Below are positions 10,750 through 23,342 of a stretch of 64,000 bases of DNA, piece by piece. The stretch covers positions 124,001 through 188,000 of the forward strand of contig CAJNDS010002292.1 in NCBI GenBank assembly GCA_905221605.1. Direction: 5' to 3'. A program made the position numbers and the translations under genes. The notes below the pieces were generated by a model that was not told the DNA's origin, ran no database searches, and saw nothing but the letters and a program-made list of their open reading frames with translations. Source of the DNA: Symbiodinium natans (Eukaryota; Sar; Dinophyceae; Suessiales; Symbiodiniaceae). Positions within the stretch are counted from its first letter, which is position 1. The number at the start of each line of letters is the position of its first letter.

Positions 10750-12310
10750 ATGTCTCCACGCCGCTTCTCTTCTTTGTTTTTGAAAGCTGAGGGCTCTTTG
10801 GACAATGGTTCGCCTTTTGCTCGGTGTCGGATTGACAGGGGTCCTGCATATAGGATGTCAATTTTCAAGAGTTCCCGGAAGTCTGCACTGACAGCAGTTG
10901 CAACATGGGTAGAACAGGTGAGAAGAGCGGATGCGAGGCTTTCGCTGCACCGAGGTCTGGCAGTCTGCGTGCAAGGAGGCAGAGCCTGCTCCCAAGCCTT
11001 ACAGAGGAGTTCTGCCAGAGCGTGCTGCAGTGCTGCAGTCAGAATCAGTGAAAGCGTTTTGGGTTTCAGGTTGGCCCTGCAAGTATGTGACGAGGTTCCA
11101 CGGGCTCTCTGGCAGCAGCTGGCAACCATGATATCGAGGAATATCTGGAAGTAGCTGATGCTGAGTAGCTGGCTGCAAAATCACGAAAGTTGCTTTCCCA
11201 CAGGTCATAAGCATGCTGACTCGCCATGCAGAACTAGAGCCCAGAGTCGCCACTGCTCGAGCCGTAGGTCTAGCCACCAAAACACGCCTTGCCATTACAC
11301 AGAATTCGCGTGCGAATGACGTCCGCTTGCTCCAGACAAGGTACCAATTGGAGATGAGATTGCCTGGAAGCGCACAGAGCTTGAGACGGAGTTTTGCAAA
11401 CGTGTTACTAAAGCAAATTGTGCGCCACCAGCACCGGAGTTGAAAGCGTCAAGCATGCGGGCACTTTCGTGCGCACCCAAGGCCTAGGCCCCGAGATCAA
11501 GAAATACCTCGAAGGCGCAATCCGACCCAACCTGTGAAAATGGAGCGTATTGAACAACTAAGCTCTGTGCCACTTTGCTTTCTAACTAGGATTCACAGAT
11601 GCAGTCCAGCACTCAGAGCCTTCTTTTGTGGTTTTCATCAGAGCGGGTGAGGTAGAGACTTCTACAGACTCTACAGCCGCTGCTACTTGACGTGTCTCCA
11701 GGTTCAGTCTTTGATTGAAGAACTGGAGTGCGAGAAGGCGTTTTACAATGAGGCCAGCATTGCATATTCGAGAGACAGAAGCCGGATAGGTTTTGATAGG
11801 ATTGAGTTGGTGAAGAGGCCTGGGCAGCCCATGGACTGGGCTCAGAACACCTGGCCGTGGCAGCAGCGGCCATGGTGGCGGCAGCCGGCGCCTGAGAGTG
11901 TTTTGATAAACGTTCGAGAAGCTGCGGCGTTTACTCTTTGTCTCTTTCTCAGTGATCGGAGGTTAGGCCCCGGGTGGAGAAGCTGAAAGCCGGCGTGTGG
12001 CCGACGGTCCGGCTACTTTTTCAGCATCCAACGGACTGCCCACGGGATGCCTGCCAGGGTCCTCCAGTCCTCGAGGTCCCTCCGGGGGGAGGGCGATTAA
12101 TCCAGGTCCTGGAGGCTCGACACTTTGCCCACTTTTCCCACGTTTGTTGAGGAGGTACCTCTTATCCCTCTTGTCGCTTGCATCTCTTCTTATGCAAGGC
12201 ATTAGATCGAGAAGCCAGCAGGCATCGTGAAAGTCAAGCTTCTTCTTCTGCACAAAGAGCAGTGCCATGTGACGTGCGGAGTAATCCCGGATGTCTATGA
12301 GATTCTATAG
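10750..12310 (+). CDS. five-exon gene, unknown helical protein (model)
   Basis: Five coding pieces join in phase. Exon 1 is 10750-10917 (starts MSPRRFSSLFLKAEGS; donor CAG|GTGAGA). Exon 2 is 11204-11260 (acceptor TTTCCCACAG|G; GC donor). Exon 3 is 11341-11445 (contains IAWKRTELETEFCKRV; GC donor). Exon 4 is 11702-11789 (contains SLIEELECEKAFYNEAS; GT donor, phase 1). Exon 5 is 12222-12310 (contains VKVKLLLLHKEQCHV and ends at TAG). All four acceptors are AG|G and the total is a multiple of three, giving about 168 residues. The protein is charged, probably mostly helical, and has no family I recognise. The first exon's start is the weakest part; a later Met (MSIFKSSRK) is possible. The model rests on phase and splice-site agreement, not on homology. 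Confidence 0.45.
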
Positions 12311-13606
12311 CTAGGTGCCACCATCAGAGCCCTTGGTGGATATTCTGGTGCCTCACGTAGCTCCTCGTCTGCAGGTGAGCTGGGCATTTTTCGGTTGGTT
12401 TGGTTGGGCAGATGTGGACAGTGAAATTATTTGGTTTATGGCATCGCATCCTCCTGGCACACAGTGAAGAAGAGCGATGCGCAGTGATGTGCGTTGCACA
12501 AGATGGGCATGTGACGGTGCTAAGCCGCTAAGACGTCAGCGCTGGCGGAGAGCTTGGCAGCGCTGGACAGGGACATCACCTCGAAAGCCCTTGATGGAGG
12601 CAGGGGCATGCGCTCATGGAGGGAGAACACCGAGTCACGCTGGCCAAGAGAAGGATTGTGTCTCAGCCTGTATCAGCACTGAGATCCGGACACACTTTTC
12701 GTTCCGCTGCGGCCACCTTCCTCCATCTACTGTCAGGCAGTTCCGGGTGCAATGATGGTCCTCAGTTCCTCCAACAGCAGCTTGTCAGGCAGTGGTAACA
12801 CTTTGGAGATTCATCCACGATGCCTTGGATGCTCCACTGAGTCTTGCCCTCGGCCTCACAATGAGATGTGGTGCGGGCTTGTGTTGGTGCGCTTGTGTGC
12901 CCTGGGGCAAGGTCTTGGCCTTCCGGTGGATATTGTGGTCAGCCCATTCATCAAAGACTTTCTTGGACAGGCGCCCTTCTCCACAAATTCCTTCAAAAGG
13001 TCATGTCCATGTCCCAGGCTAAGTCTTTCGAGGTGCTGCAACGCAGTGCGGACCGCCTCGTGAGATCCTATGAAGATCGAGAAGCTTTCGGGAGCCGATG
13101 GCAGATCGAGTCAAGCTGCAGACACGAACTGCTTGAGCACATATAATGTGCAGGATGTCCATTCGTGCCGCTCAAGTTGCTGGCGAACTGAAGATTACGA
13201 ACTGCGCAGTAGACTCTGACGAGGTGTGTGAGGCTGAGCCATGAGAAACAATCTTGCACCAGACGCTGGGTGATGTCAGGACGAAGGTCCCGCAAAGATC
13301 GCTGACGCAAAGCGCTCACATGGCAGGCAGAAGCCGCATGCATTGTTTTACTGCAGCTCTTTGGGAGACTCTGCCAGCAGACTCTGCCGGACAACAGCTC
13401 ATAGAAACTGCAGGGGCAGGAAGAAGTTCCTCACCAAGCCACTGCCTCAGTTCCTCCATCATGCAGCGCATGGAGGTTGCAAGGTGATGGTGATGCACAG
13501 CTGATGCAAAGGTGATGCACAGGTAATGCGAAGGTACAGGAAGAATGCAAGAAAGCAGTCGTCAGGTACTGCTCGCCATTGTTTTTGCCTCCCCCCACCA
13601 CCGAGG
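12311..13606. other. no supported gene
   Basis: A minus-strand stretch near 13200-13320 reads RDLRPDITQRLVQD and another near 12870-13030 reads LGHGHDLLKEFVEKG; either could be an exon, but nothing joins them. The segment ends at a heptamer satellite. Confidence 0.3.
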
Positions 13607-14343
13607 TCAACAACAAACAACAAACAACAGACAACAGACAGCAGACAGCAGACAGCAGACAGCAGACAGCAGACAGCAGACAGCAGACAGCAGACAGCAG
13701 ACAACAGAGAAAAGACAACAGACAACAAGCAGCAAATAACAAATAACAAACAACAGCAATCAACAAACAGCAAATAACAAACAACAGCAATCAACAAACA
13801 ACACACAACAAACAACCAACAACAATCAACAAGCAACAAGCAACAAGCAGCAAGCAACAAGTAACAACCAACAAGCAACACGCAACACACAACAAACAAC
13901 GAACAACAAGCAACGAGCAACGAGCAACGAACAACGAACAACGAACAACGAACAACCAATGCAAAACGCACAACGCACACCGCACAACGCACAATGAGCA
14001 ACGAACAACGACCATTGAACAACGAGCAACGAACATTGAACAACGAACTACGAACACTGAACAACGAGCAACGAGCAACGAGCAGCGAGCAGCGAGCAGC
14101 GAGCAGCGAGCAGCGAGCGGCGATCAGCGAACAGCGAACAGCCAACAGAACCGCGAACAGCGATTAGCGATCAGCCAACAGCCAACGGCCAACAGCCAAC
14201 AGCCAACAGCCAACAGCCGACAGCCGACAGCCAACACCGAACAGCGAACAGCGAACGGCGAACAACGAACAACGAACAACAAAGAAGGAGTAACGAACAA
14301 CGAGCAACGAACGACAAACAACTAACAACTGACAACAAACAAC
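13607..14343. repeat. degenerate heptamer satellite, about 105 units
   Basis: The block is built of 7-base units of the form CARCRAR, changing in steps along its length: CAACAAA, CAACAGA, a run of CAGCAGA, back to CAACAAA and CAACAAG, then CAACGAG, CAACGAA, CAGCGAG, CAGCCAA and CAACGAA again. Homogeneous runs of one variant indicate local amplification. Because seven is not a multiple of three, all frames of the minus strand are open for long distances and spell seven-residue repeats such as VCCLLSA; these are artefacts rather than genes. Confidence 0.85.
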
Positions 14344-15148
<805 letters not shown>

Positions 15149-18100
15149 TAGTACTACTACGACGACGCGCACCCCCCCCTAGGTTTGCCCTGTGCCCAGG
15201 CTGCCAGCATGGGTGTGATGCAGAACACCAGGTTGACCTTAAACCCTAAAACCTGCAATCAAAGGCCGAAACTTTTAAAATCTGAGCCCTGCACCCTACT
15301 ACATATTGGTCAGTGGATGCAGTGGCCGAAATTCTCCAAGCCTAGGCTTTCTGGAAAAAGCCTTCCTGAGGAGGTGACAAAAAACAGTGTCATGGAGGCA
15401 CTGCACTTTGTGCTTTGGGTTTATATGTGGTTCATGTATGTTCATGTGGTTCGTCTGGTTGCTCCGTCAGGTGCGACTTCTGGAGGTGAACCCGAAGGTG
15501 ATTGCAGCTCCAGTGCGGCAGGTTGGAGGGGTTATTGGACCATGGACCAGAAACTCATCTCAGGCTCTGGAAGCTGCAGGTCATGGTGCGATTGTCATCG
15601 ATAGGGTTCTGCCTAGCAGAGCTTGCGGACGTGCACACCAAGCTCTTTAAGATGGCTGCTTGGCTGCCGCCACTGTTCGCGGATGGTGTGCATGGCTGAG
15701 AATATTTGCACCCCAGAATATCCACACTGTCGAGATAAACTCCGGCGATGACGACGGCTGCCCCACTGCGCGACACAACGAAGCTCGCATGCTGATTTGT
15801 GAGGACGCCTCTATGGGGTGAAGGAGTTGAGGCTCTTTGTAATCGAAATACATCTGCAGGAGCTGCCTGAGCTTCAAGAGAGCTTGCTTCATCAGGGCCA
15901 AACTCTCGCAAAGTGACCTGAACAGTCGTTGACAGTTGCCCTCTAAACTGTCAGAGTTGTAGTTGTCAGGTACCTGGCAGCCCGTCTGGAGCTCCGCTAT
16001 TGCAGCCTGTTCTTTGCCTGCCTTGATCTTTGAGAAGTTGTAAGGCCTCGTATATCATGAGTTGCGAGCCGAGATCTTGCCTCAGACTGGAAGCTGAGCT
16101 TTGCGGAGCCTCGGGTGAGGGTGGACAGACTCAACTCGACCCGCAGACGATGCATCGCCGCAATTCTCCGTCATTGCTCTCTTGTTCACACGCACACGCT
16201 TTGCTCAGAATGTCCGAAGGTTAGGTGTCGTCGCAGGGCGTTTGGACGGTCCGGTTTTTGATTCGTACTGGTGCTCACATGTCGCTGATGAGTCTTTGGA
16301 CCCCGAGGTTATTTGAGCAGTTGTACTTTGTTGCGGGCCCAGGCCTTCGGGCCTTCGGGGGCCTCCAACTCCTTCAACTCATTTCAGAGGGTTTTGTTGG
16401 GGACATGATATGGCAGGTGTGGGGTATCGCAATGTCCAGGTGGAGGAGCTCCAACCCCAACCAGTACCGTTGGCAACCTCACGCCAAGTGGGACTCTGAG
16501 TGCAGGCGCTGCCTCAGATACTCTCAGTTGAGTCAATGATTGTCAGGAGCCTCGACTACGCCGGCATCCTTTCTCCAAGATAGTGGCCCCACGCAGCTCA
16601 CACTCAAGGACTCACGAGCCTCACATGCTTAGCTTCGTCAAATGCCATTGTGGTTCCCCGGTCAAGGACATCGTGGCCAGTCGGCAAAACAGCTTCCTGA
16701 GCAGCACCCTGAGATCCACGAAGGCATAAGATGCTTCTTTTCCCTTTGCGACCGCAGCACGGAACGCCAACGTACTCGTAGGACAAAGAGGATTTCTGCA
16801 ACGAGCAAGTGCTACTGACATATGCCGCATCGCGTAACAAGTCGCATCTTACGGCAGGCCTGCACGCCCACAGCCCCACAGGAACGAACCATCCAACGCG
16901 AATGTCGCCACATTCCTGAGGATGACTGCTCGGTCAGACAGGAAGCATGTCGTTCGAACAGGGCAGACTCTTCGCGACGACTAAGGACAAACTCAAAATC
17001 AGATGCCCGTAAACTGTGAGACTGCCTACCTCATGATGTTGCCCCGGGCTCGAGACAAGCACCCAGCAACCCTCACACCCGGGACCGGGCCGGTCTGTGA
17101 GCGTGTTGCATCTGGGATCCACGAAGCAGGAACCTTTGATCCGGCTGGCCTGACTGGAAGCCAGAACCTGTAGTGCACACTGGGTTCGCTACTGCGTCTA
17201 CAATGCACTGAACGGTCCTTGCTTCCAGTCTGCTGCAATGTTGCCGTGGAACCCCACAAGGTGTCTTACCGCCAGTTTCATTGGCCCACATCGTGGTGCA
17301 ACGATAGAGTGCGAGCTGTTCAACAACACTCTGAAACCCCACCATAAGCCTCGCATCTTGGGAACAAGAAGTTGCACTATCAAAACTTGGACCAGGGCGC
17401 ACCAAGTGTGCGGGCTTCGGCCTAAGTCCCAATGAAAGAACAAAAAAGACAAAGAAAGAGCTTCAGACAGAGAGAGAGAGAGCGGGGCAGCTCCTCCTTC
17501 GGGGGGGGCTAAGCGTGTGGAGAGAGAGAGAGATGTTGAGTCGTGTAGGTTGAAGCAGGAGTCTTTTCTTGCAATCGAGTTTTCGAGGTCTTGTCGAGCA
17601 AGCTCCAACAGCGTTGCTCAGCAGTTTCGTCGCGCTCGGCTCGGGCAAATGCAAGGAGCAGCTGCTGCACATGGTGTGGACATGTCAATGCAGGCAGAAC
17701 TTGGCATCGAGCTCACGCATGCTTGGATGTATGCCATGGGCCCGCTTTCTGCCTGCCACAGTTCGTGTGCTAGTGAGATCTTGTGAGGGCAAGTGCTGCC
17801 TTGACGTGCTTGTCTATTCCTCAAAGGTCATCATTGACTACTTACGCAAGCAGCAGCTGGACCAGGCTTTTGTGTTTTTCCAGCTTTCATTTGCTTCAAG
17901 TCTGTTCGAATGTCAGATCTACGACCACCTCGCTAGCGACCAAGAGGCACTGAGTCGTGCGCCGCGTCCTCAATTGTTTGCAGTCGCGTTCTGTTGCGAT
18001 CTTTGTGCCTGTCGTGGGAGCCCATGCGAGATGTTTCATTCTATTGAGGATTGACTCCATGATGCAAGTGACGCGACAGCGTGTGCAAACCAAAGCGCTC

Positions 18101-19088
18101 GGAGGCCCCTTTGCGTACGCTGTGCGCAGTGACGTGCGCCTACTGATAGTTGCGGTTCCACTGGGACAGGCCTCTCCCTCGAGGATTGCCGAAACGCAGA
18201 GAAACGGCTGGAAGAGGTCTAGCAGCTGAGATGCGGAAGCTGCAAATTATGACAATATGACAATGTTGACACTTCCGGCAACACAGATCTCTACTCGCTG
18301 CGACAAAAATGTACAACATGAAGTCAATCTTGTCTTCCGCTGAAAATTGCAAAACGTGCTGGCTTAGCTCAGCTTCCTTGCACGTCTATTCTCTCAGTCT
18401 TCGTTTGGATTGAAGCACCTTTGCCCGATCCAACGGTAGACTTCCTAAGATGCCGGGCAATGCGGCATTGCCACCACGATTTTGTTGTGACTCTTGCAAA
18501 CCAGCCATGTTTCTCATGACCAGTTTCGTCCGTCTGCCTACAGTGGCAGTTTCTTAGTGCCCTTTCGATTGGACTCTGCCAGAGTCGAGCATGTTCAGTA
18601 TCCTGTTCGCTGATCAGAGATGTGTGTCCTCATGCTCTCTGGCTTTCTATTCCAAGTCAACCCCTACCTTCCTCGCCATGTTGAGAGTTTTTTGGCATTT
18701 GAAGATTGCTGTGTGTTTGCTCCATCCACAACAAGCGCCCTCAGCTTTGCAAAGTGTACATGCCCTTCTTCACCACTCATCTGTTGAGTTTCGCACAGTA
18801 GTTTCCAAGGTCCGCTGCTCTCGTGTCAGAACGTGTAGAATCGCGTAGACGAGTTATGTTCTGAAAGTTGCTCAGGGAGCAGCACGGTTTTCTCTCAGTA
18901 TGAGACTTCAGGCGTATCTGAAACTGCATGTGGCTGGCAGGTCCAAAGGCTTTCGCAGTGCCTGATTGAGGAGACCCGAGCTCGCACTGCGAGGCTCTCG
19001 TGAGGAACGTGAGGAACGGAAAGCACGAGCAAAGTGAGAGCACACTCCCGGTAAACGGTGCTTTCTCGGAGCTGGCATTGCATGTTAG
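15149..19088. other. no supported gene; weak minus-strand exon candidates
   Basis: Minus-strand open stretches near 15650-15900 (contain SGAAVVIAGVYLDSVDILG) and 16620-16800 (contain YEYVGVPCCGRKGKRSILC) have protein-like composition, but no partner exon or family was found. A short telomere-like TAAACCCTAAAACC occurs near 15240, and a GA-rich run near 17460-17535. Confidence 0.3.
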
Positions 19089-19211
19089 GCCCATTTTGAC
19101 CCAATGTTTGGCAACAAGTTTTGCGATACCCTCTCCAAGGCTGAGGAGCTGGCCCGGTACGCTGCCAAAGTCCGAGGACCCCGTTGCTTCCCCTTCAACG
19201 CCTTTGTGTAG
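19089..19211 (+). CDS. candidate terminal exon, unknown protein
   Basis: An acceptor TGTTAG|G leads into 40 in-frame codons ending at TAG. The translation contains MFGNKFCDTLSKAEELARYA and ends RCFPFNAFV. Composition is balanced, with a charged helix in the middle. No family is recognised. Upstream exons were not identified; a short coding-like piece lies near 18900-18947. Confidence 0.4.
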   Translation, partial: AHFDPMFGNKFCDTLSKAEELARYAAKVRGPRCFPFNAFV

Positions 19212-20763
19212 ACTTGTACGCCGACGCTGTCGACCGCTGTCACCGCCTCCTGGCCCGAGAATCTACCAAGTCAGGCACTTCGGGCTCGAAGTCGAGCGTG
19301 TAATGCGTGTAGTTCAAGGGTCGGGGCTAAGCCAGAGCACTTCGGGGTTTTCAGGGAGTGGGGGTAGGGCGGGTAGGGGTCCTTGAATGAGGTCGAGGGA
19401 GTTCCCTCCGGCTTGAGAATCGGGTCGAACTTCGGTTCTTGACGAGAGAATAGTTTCCACTTCCTTTGTCCTCTCGCTTCCTGTTCTTCTGGCCCTGGTC
19501 TGCTGCTCTCCCGAGCCCTTGAACTCTGAGACTCGTGGACTGCACCACCTCGTGCATATCCATGATGACCTGGGACGGTTCCCTTTGGCACGCGGCTACC
19601 AGCCAGCGCCCACCCCTTCCTGCATCAGCTGCGGCCTGCGGCCAGCGGCCCAGCAGCGACCAGCAACAGAGTTCGTCACCTAGGTCAGGATGAAGAAATA
19701 TGAGGAACCTCATTTCAAAATCTCCAAACTGAGCTAAGAAGTGCTGCGGATGAGGGGTGGATTGCACACTCAGACGCTCACCACCAGGGGTGGGTAGCCG
19801 TTTGCTTGTTTTGCTTGTTCGGCTTTTTCTTTGAATTTACTTCACACGTCCTTGATTCAAGTAGACTACCGCGCTAGACTGGAAGGGAGGGATTGAGAGA
19901 CCGAGTAAGCGATCCTTTTCGGCAAGGAGAGTTCTCTCAAGAGACCCGTGATGCCGCTGCATCGTCGGTGCTCGTGGGCTCGCCAAGTGACTGGTGACCT
20001 GGTGTTGTTGGAACCGAGCCAGCTAGTCGACTGGAGGCCCGCGAGCGCTCGCAGACTCCAACTCCACTCGGCCACTTGGGTTTTTGTAAAGGTCATGCAG
20101 CTGCAGAGCTGAGACTTTCCAACTGTTCTTGTGATCAGGTCGTTCCAAGTCGCCGCACCAGAGGCCGCAGTGTCGAAGGTCGATTCGTCGTTGTCGGCTT
20201 CTTGCGTCTGGCAGATCAACATCTCCCTCTGGAACATCCACGGGCGCCTTTGGGGGCTCGGAGTTCAGTATTTGTGCAAGTCCTGGGTGTAGGACTCTGC
20301 GTAGACTCTTGCCAACGCAGGTTACTACTCACCACGGAGCCCGTCACCAGCAGCAATTTCGCGGGACGCTTAGTGGGAGATCCTCACATTCTGCATTATT
20401 CTTTGTCTCCCATTTAATTGCACACGCTTGCACACATGGAGGCCACGGGATGGCGGGGCAGATCCGCGGGCAACTTCCAGCAGCAGGCATTCTGCTCCGT
20501 TCACATCGTCAGAAGGTGTCTGTAAACTTCTGCAAACTAAGGTAACCTTTTAAAAAACTTAAACAAAACCATGTAAACTTCCAATATGCGGACAGAGGTC
20601 TGCGAGGCAACGGTTCCAGGGAGCATGGAAGGCGATGAAGTTTTCTCCTCATCTTCGGAGGTGGTCCTTGCTGGAGGTGCACAGTATTTGTTTTGATGCC
20701 CTTTCCGCCGAGGCGCCTGGGCAAAGGACAGAAGGAGGCAGAAGTCAGGCCGATTGCCAGTCG

Positions 20764-20764
<1 letters not shown>

Positions 20765-20820
<56 letters not shown>

Positions 20821-20850
20821 CGCGCGCGCGTGCGTGCGTGCGTGTGTGCG
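20765..20850. repeat. (TG)n then (CG)n alternating tract
   Basis: About 27 TG dinucleotides run directly into CGCGCGCGCG and then TGCG units. The whole tract is almost strictly alternating purine and pyrimidine over about 85 bases, a sequence type known to adopt left-handed Z-DNA. Confidence 0.9.
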
Positions 20851-22218
20851 AGCACACAGACCTGCGATGAGTTTCGCAGTAGCTGCGAGGGACTCAGTGA
20901 GAAACCAGTGATGCACCAGCATCACCGGCACCAGCAAAGTCGAGTCAAGATCAAGATACTCTGCAAGCCAAGCCCATCGGCCCATCGGTTTTTCTCTTCT
21001 GGAGGGGGCACTGTGCAGTGGCACCTTGCGGGAGTGTGTTGTATTCTACAAGTTTCACTACTGGACGCCTTCAGAGAAGGTTCCGGTATGTGTCTTCGAT
21101 ATGCGTACATCTTGACAAGCAGGACGTGCCAACTTTTTTACATTATGTTTTCAAGTGGGCGAGTACGGTTTACAATGACCGTTGCACAGGCATTGTGGAG
21201 AGTACCAAGCAAGCGCAGAGGACATCAGTGGGTCGAATTCAGCCTTGCCTTCCAGGACGTCGTGATTCGGGTCTTCGTGATGTTGGGGTGCAGCAGTTCG
21301 TTTTCGTACAAGCAACTGCAAAATGACTAAGCCCTGAACCCTTGCCCCCAAACCCTAGACCCAAGGCTTACGCCGCCCCCCTAGGGTGCGGGGGCCGACA
21401 GCGCTTAAGCCCCTCCTCGATGGTGCAAGCCGACCTCGGTCGTTCGCCCGCCTCCCACAGCTCGGAGGCAGGTAGCACCCACGATGGGCCTTGTCCCTTC
21501 CTCACGAGCGGGGGCGTAGAGTTGTGCCAGGTCAGTCCGCAGGAATGCTAGGCGACTAGCCTGGGGACAAATGACGACGTGCACACACACACACACTCTC
21601 TGCAATTTCTCATGCCGCATGCCTTGTGTAATTTTGGCTCAGGTTTCACCATGTCAATGATGATGGGAATCCAGCCGGTATCTGATCCTCTTGGCAGTCC
21701 TTTTTGGGCATCATAGAACATTGCAAGGGTAAGATTCAACACGCAGCTTCGATAGCCATCCAGCGCGGATGGACTTGAGACGCTGAGTGCAAGGGGCTGA
21801 TTGCAAGTGGAATGGTTTGGTCGCGATCCAATTTTCAAAATTCCCATGTCAATGAAGCTCCAACGCAAGGACCGTCAGGGAGAAAGGCGGCCAGCAATCA
21901 AGAAAGGGCTTCGCTTCCACATCCGTTTGTGTTGAACATCCGTCTTTGCTTCAGATGTCATCTGAGCTTCCGGAGTTACCGATCTCGGACGGAGCACATC
22001 TCAAGGACTCATGCTGGACACCACCAACTGGCAAGGAAACGCGATAGTTTGCCAGGAGCTAGCTCTCTGGGGAGCACGCACGAAAGGCGGACCACTGCTT
22101 TGGGTTGTGTCTGTCTGGCACTTTGAGAGCTGCAAGGCTTGTGTAGATGCATCGTGAGGTGGTAATGGCCTTGTCGTTCGCTCAGAGACCGGGCAAAGCC
22201 CAGAAACGGTGTGGGTTA

Positions 22219-22248
22219 CATTCGTTGCATTCGTTGCATTCTTTGCAT
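22219..22248. repeat. 9-bp tandem repeat, 3 copies
   Basis: The unit ATTCGTTGC occurs three times in a row; the third copy has one substitution. Confidence 0.75.
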
Positions 22249-22494
22249 CATGTTGCGTCGGCTGATCACGTGTCTCTGAGTCCAGGATCACGGGTACTGG
22301 CAGCCCTGGGGGCCACCCTTCGACTTCCAAGAAGTTGCACGCGCTGAGAAGGAGCGCTTCGTGCGGCCTGGGAGTCTAGATACGCAGCAACAGATGTCAT
22401 GCAGACTCGCACCGTCCTGAAGCAGGCTGGCACAATCAACAAACAAAGAAGAGGCCCAGAACAGGAACAAACGGGTCTCAAACCAAAAACTCAG

Positions 22495-23342
22495 GAGTTG
22501 AGGGCCGAAGAAGAGAACCTTGCAAGCCGCAAGCGCGACAGGGCTCAGCTTGACAGAGTCCTAGAATGTGATGGAGAAAAGCATCAACAGGGAGAGGTGG
22601 ACAGGCGGAAAGGTGGACAGGCGGACAGGTGCTGGATTGTGTCATGCGCTTCGAGCGCAGCTCATGGGACCTGACGGCGATGTCGACCTCAAGCAAAAAG
22701 GTTCTGGAATAGAGTGCTGTCTGAGATGCAGATCGTTGGGGCTCTGCTGCTCTCCGCTGGGCTCAGTTGAACCGAAGGATGCCCTGGGAACGTTCGCCCA
22801 GTGGATGACGAAGCAGCTCAGGAGCCGAGAGGCCAAGGGAACACCAAGAGCTCGGCTTCAGGCTTGGCCCGGCTTGGCAGCGTTATGCAGCGTTCGAGGA
22901 GCCACCGGGATGCTGTCGCACGACTTGCTGCAGCCCACGTCCAGCTGCAGGAGAGTTTGCACCCCAAGACATGCTGCAGCTTCTTAAACAGTTTCCACCC
23001 GCGGTGGATCCTTGTGTCATTATTGGTGTCTCCCAGGTCTCAGTGCAGACATAGTGGACGGTAAGGCAAACTTTGCCTCTGCCGTCGTGCGCGCCTTGGG
23101 ACGGCGTGCAGCGGTCTTTCACAACGCGTCCTCGAACAGCCAAGGCCATGTTGACTGAGATGCCTCAACGGATGGAGGCTGCGGAGGCTGCCAAGACGGG
23201 GCAAACACGCAGCAAAGACGGGCAAAGTGGTCACGCCAAGCGTCCGGCTGATTGAGGAGTACGTGACGTACACATCTTTTGTTGCAGCTGCGACTGCAGG
23301 CTCGCACGCAGACTCTGGAATACCGAGTGGACCGATTGAACG
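22495..23342 (+). CDS. three coiled-coil exons, unknown protein (partial model)
   Basis: Exon 22495-22596 starts after CTCAG|G and reads ELRAEEENLASRKRDRAQLD, highly charged and coiled-coil-like; it ends at a GT donor in phase 0. Exon 22822-22950 starts after GCTCAG|G, contains SHRDAVARLAAAHVQLQ and ends at a GA donor in phase 0. Exon 23300-23342 starts after CTGCAG|G, reads ARTQTLEYRVDRLN and ends at a strong donor GTGAGT in phase 1. The phases agree across the joins. The protein would be an elongated helical protein, perhaps cytoskeletal or basal-body related, but this is only inferred from composition. The start codon and 3' exons were not found. A separate open stretch, 23037-23158 (ends with stop), overlaps the second intron and could be an alternative exon. 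Confidence 0.4.

Larger units (their letters stand above)
19212..22494. other. no supported gene; microsatellite and small repeats
   Basis: Apart from the alternating TG/CG tract near 20765, the segment has a telomere-like AAACCCTAGACCC near 21350 and a 9-bp repeat near 22219. Open frames crossing the TG tract are repeat artefacts. Confidence 0.35.

Noticed and set aside
13200-13330. Minus-strand LRPDITQ motif resembling the RPDITHQ motif of the EMG1/Nep1 methyltransferase
   Set aside because: Neither the flanking residues nor any downstream piece continues the family; a seven-residue match is not enough.
13459-14145. Minus-strand open frame of 228 codons rich in Cys, Leu and Ser
   Set aside because: It is the seven-residue readout of the heptamer satellite and is open in several frames at once.
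19091-19106. CCCATTTTGACCCAA, loosely like the spliced leader
   Set aside because: The match breaks in the middle, and the bases are the coding start of the candidate terminal exon.
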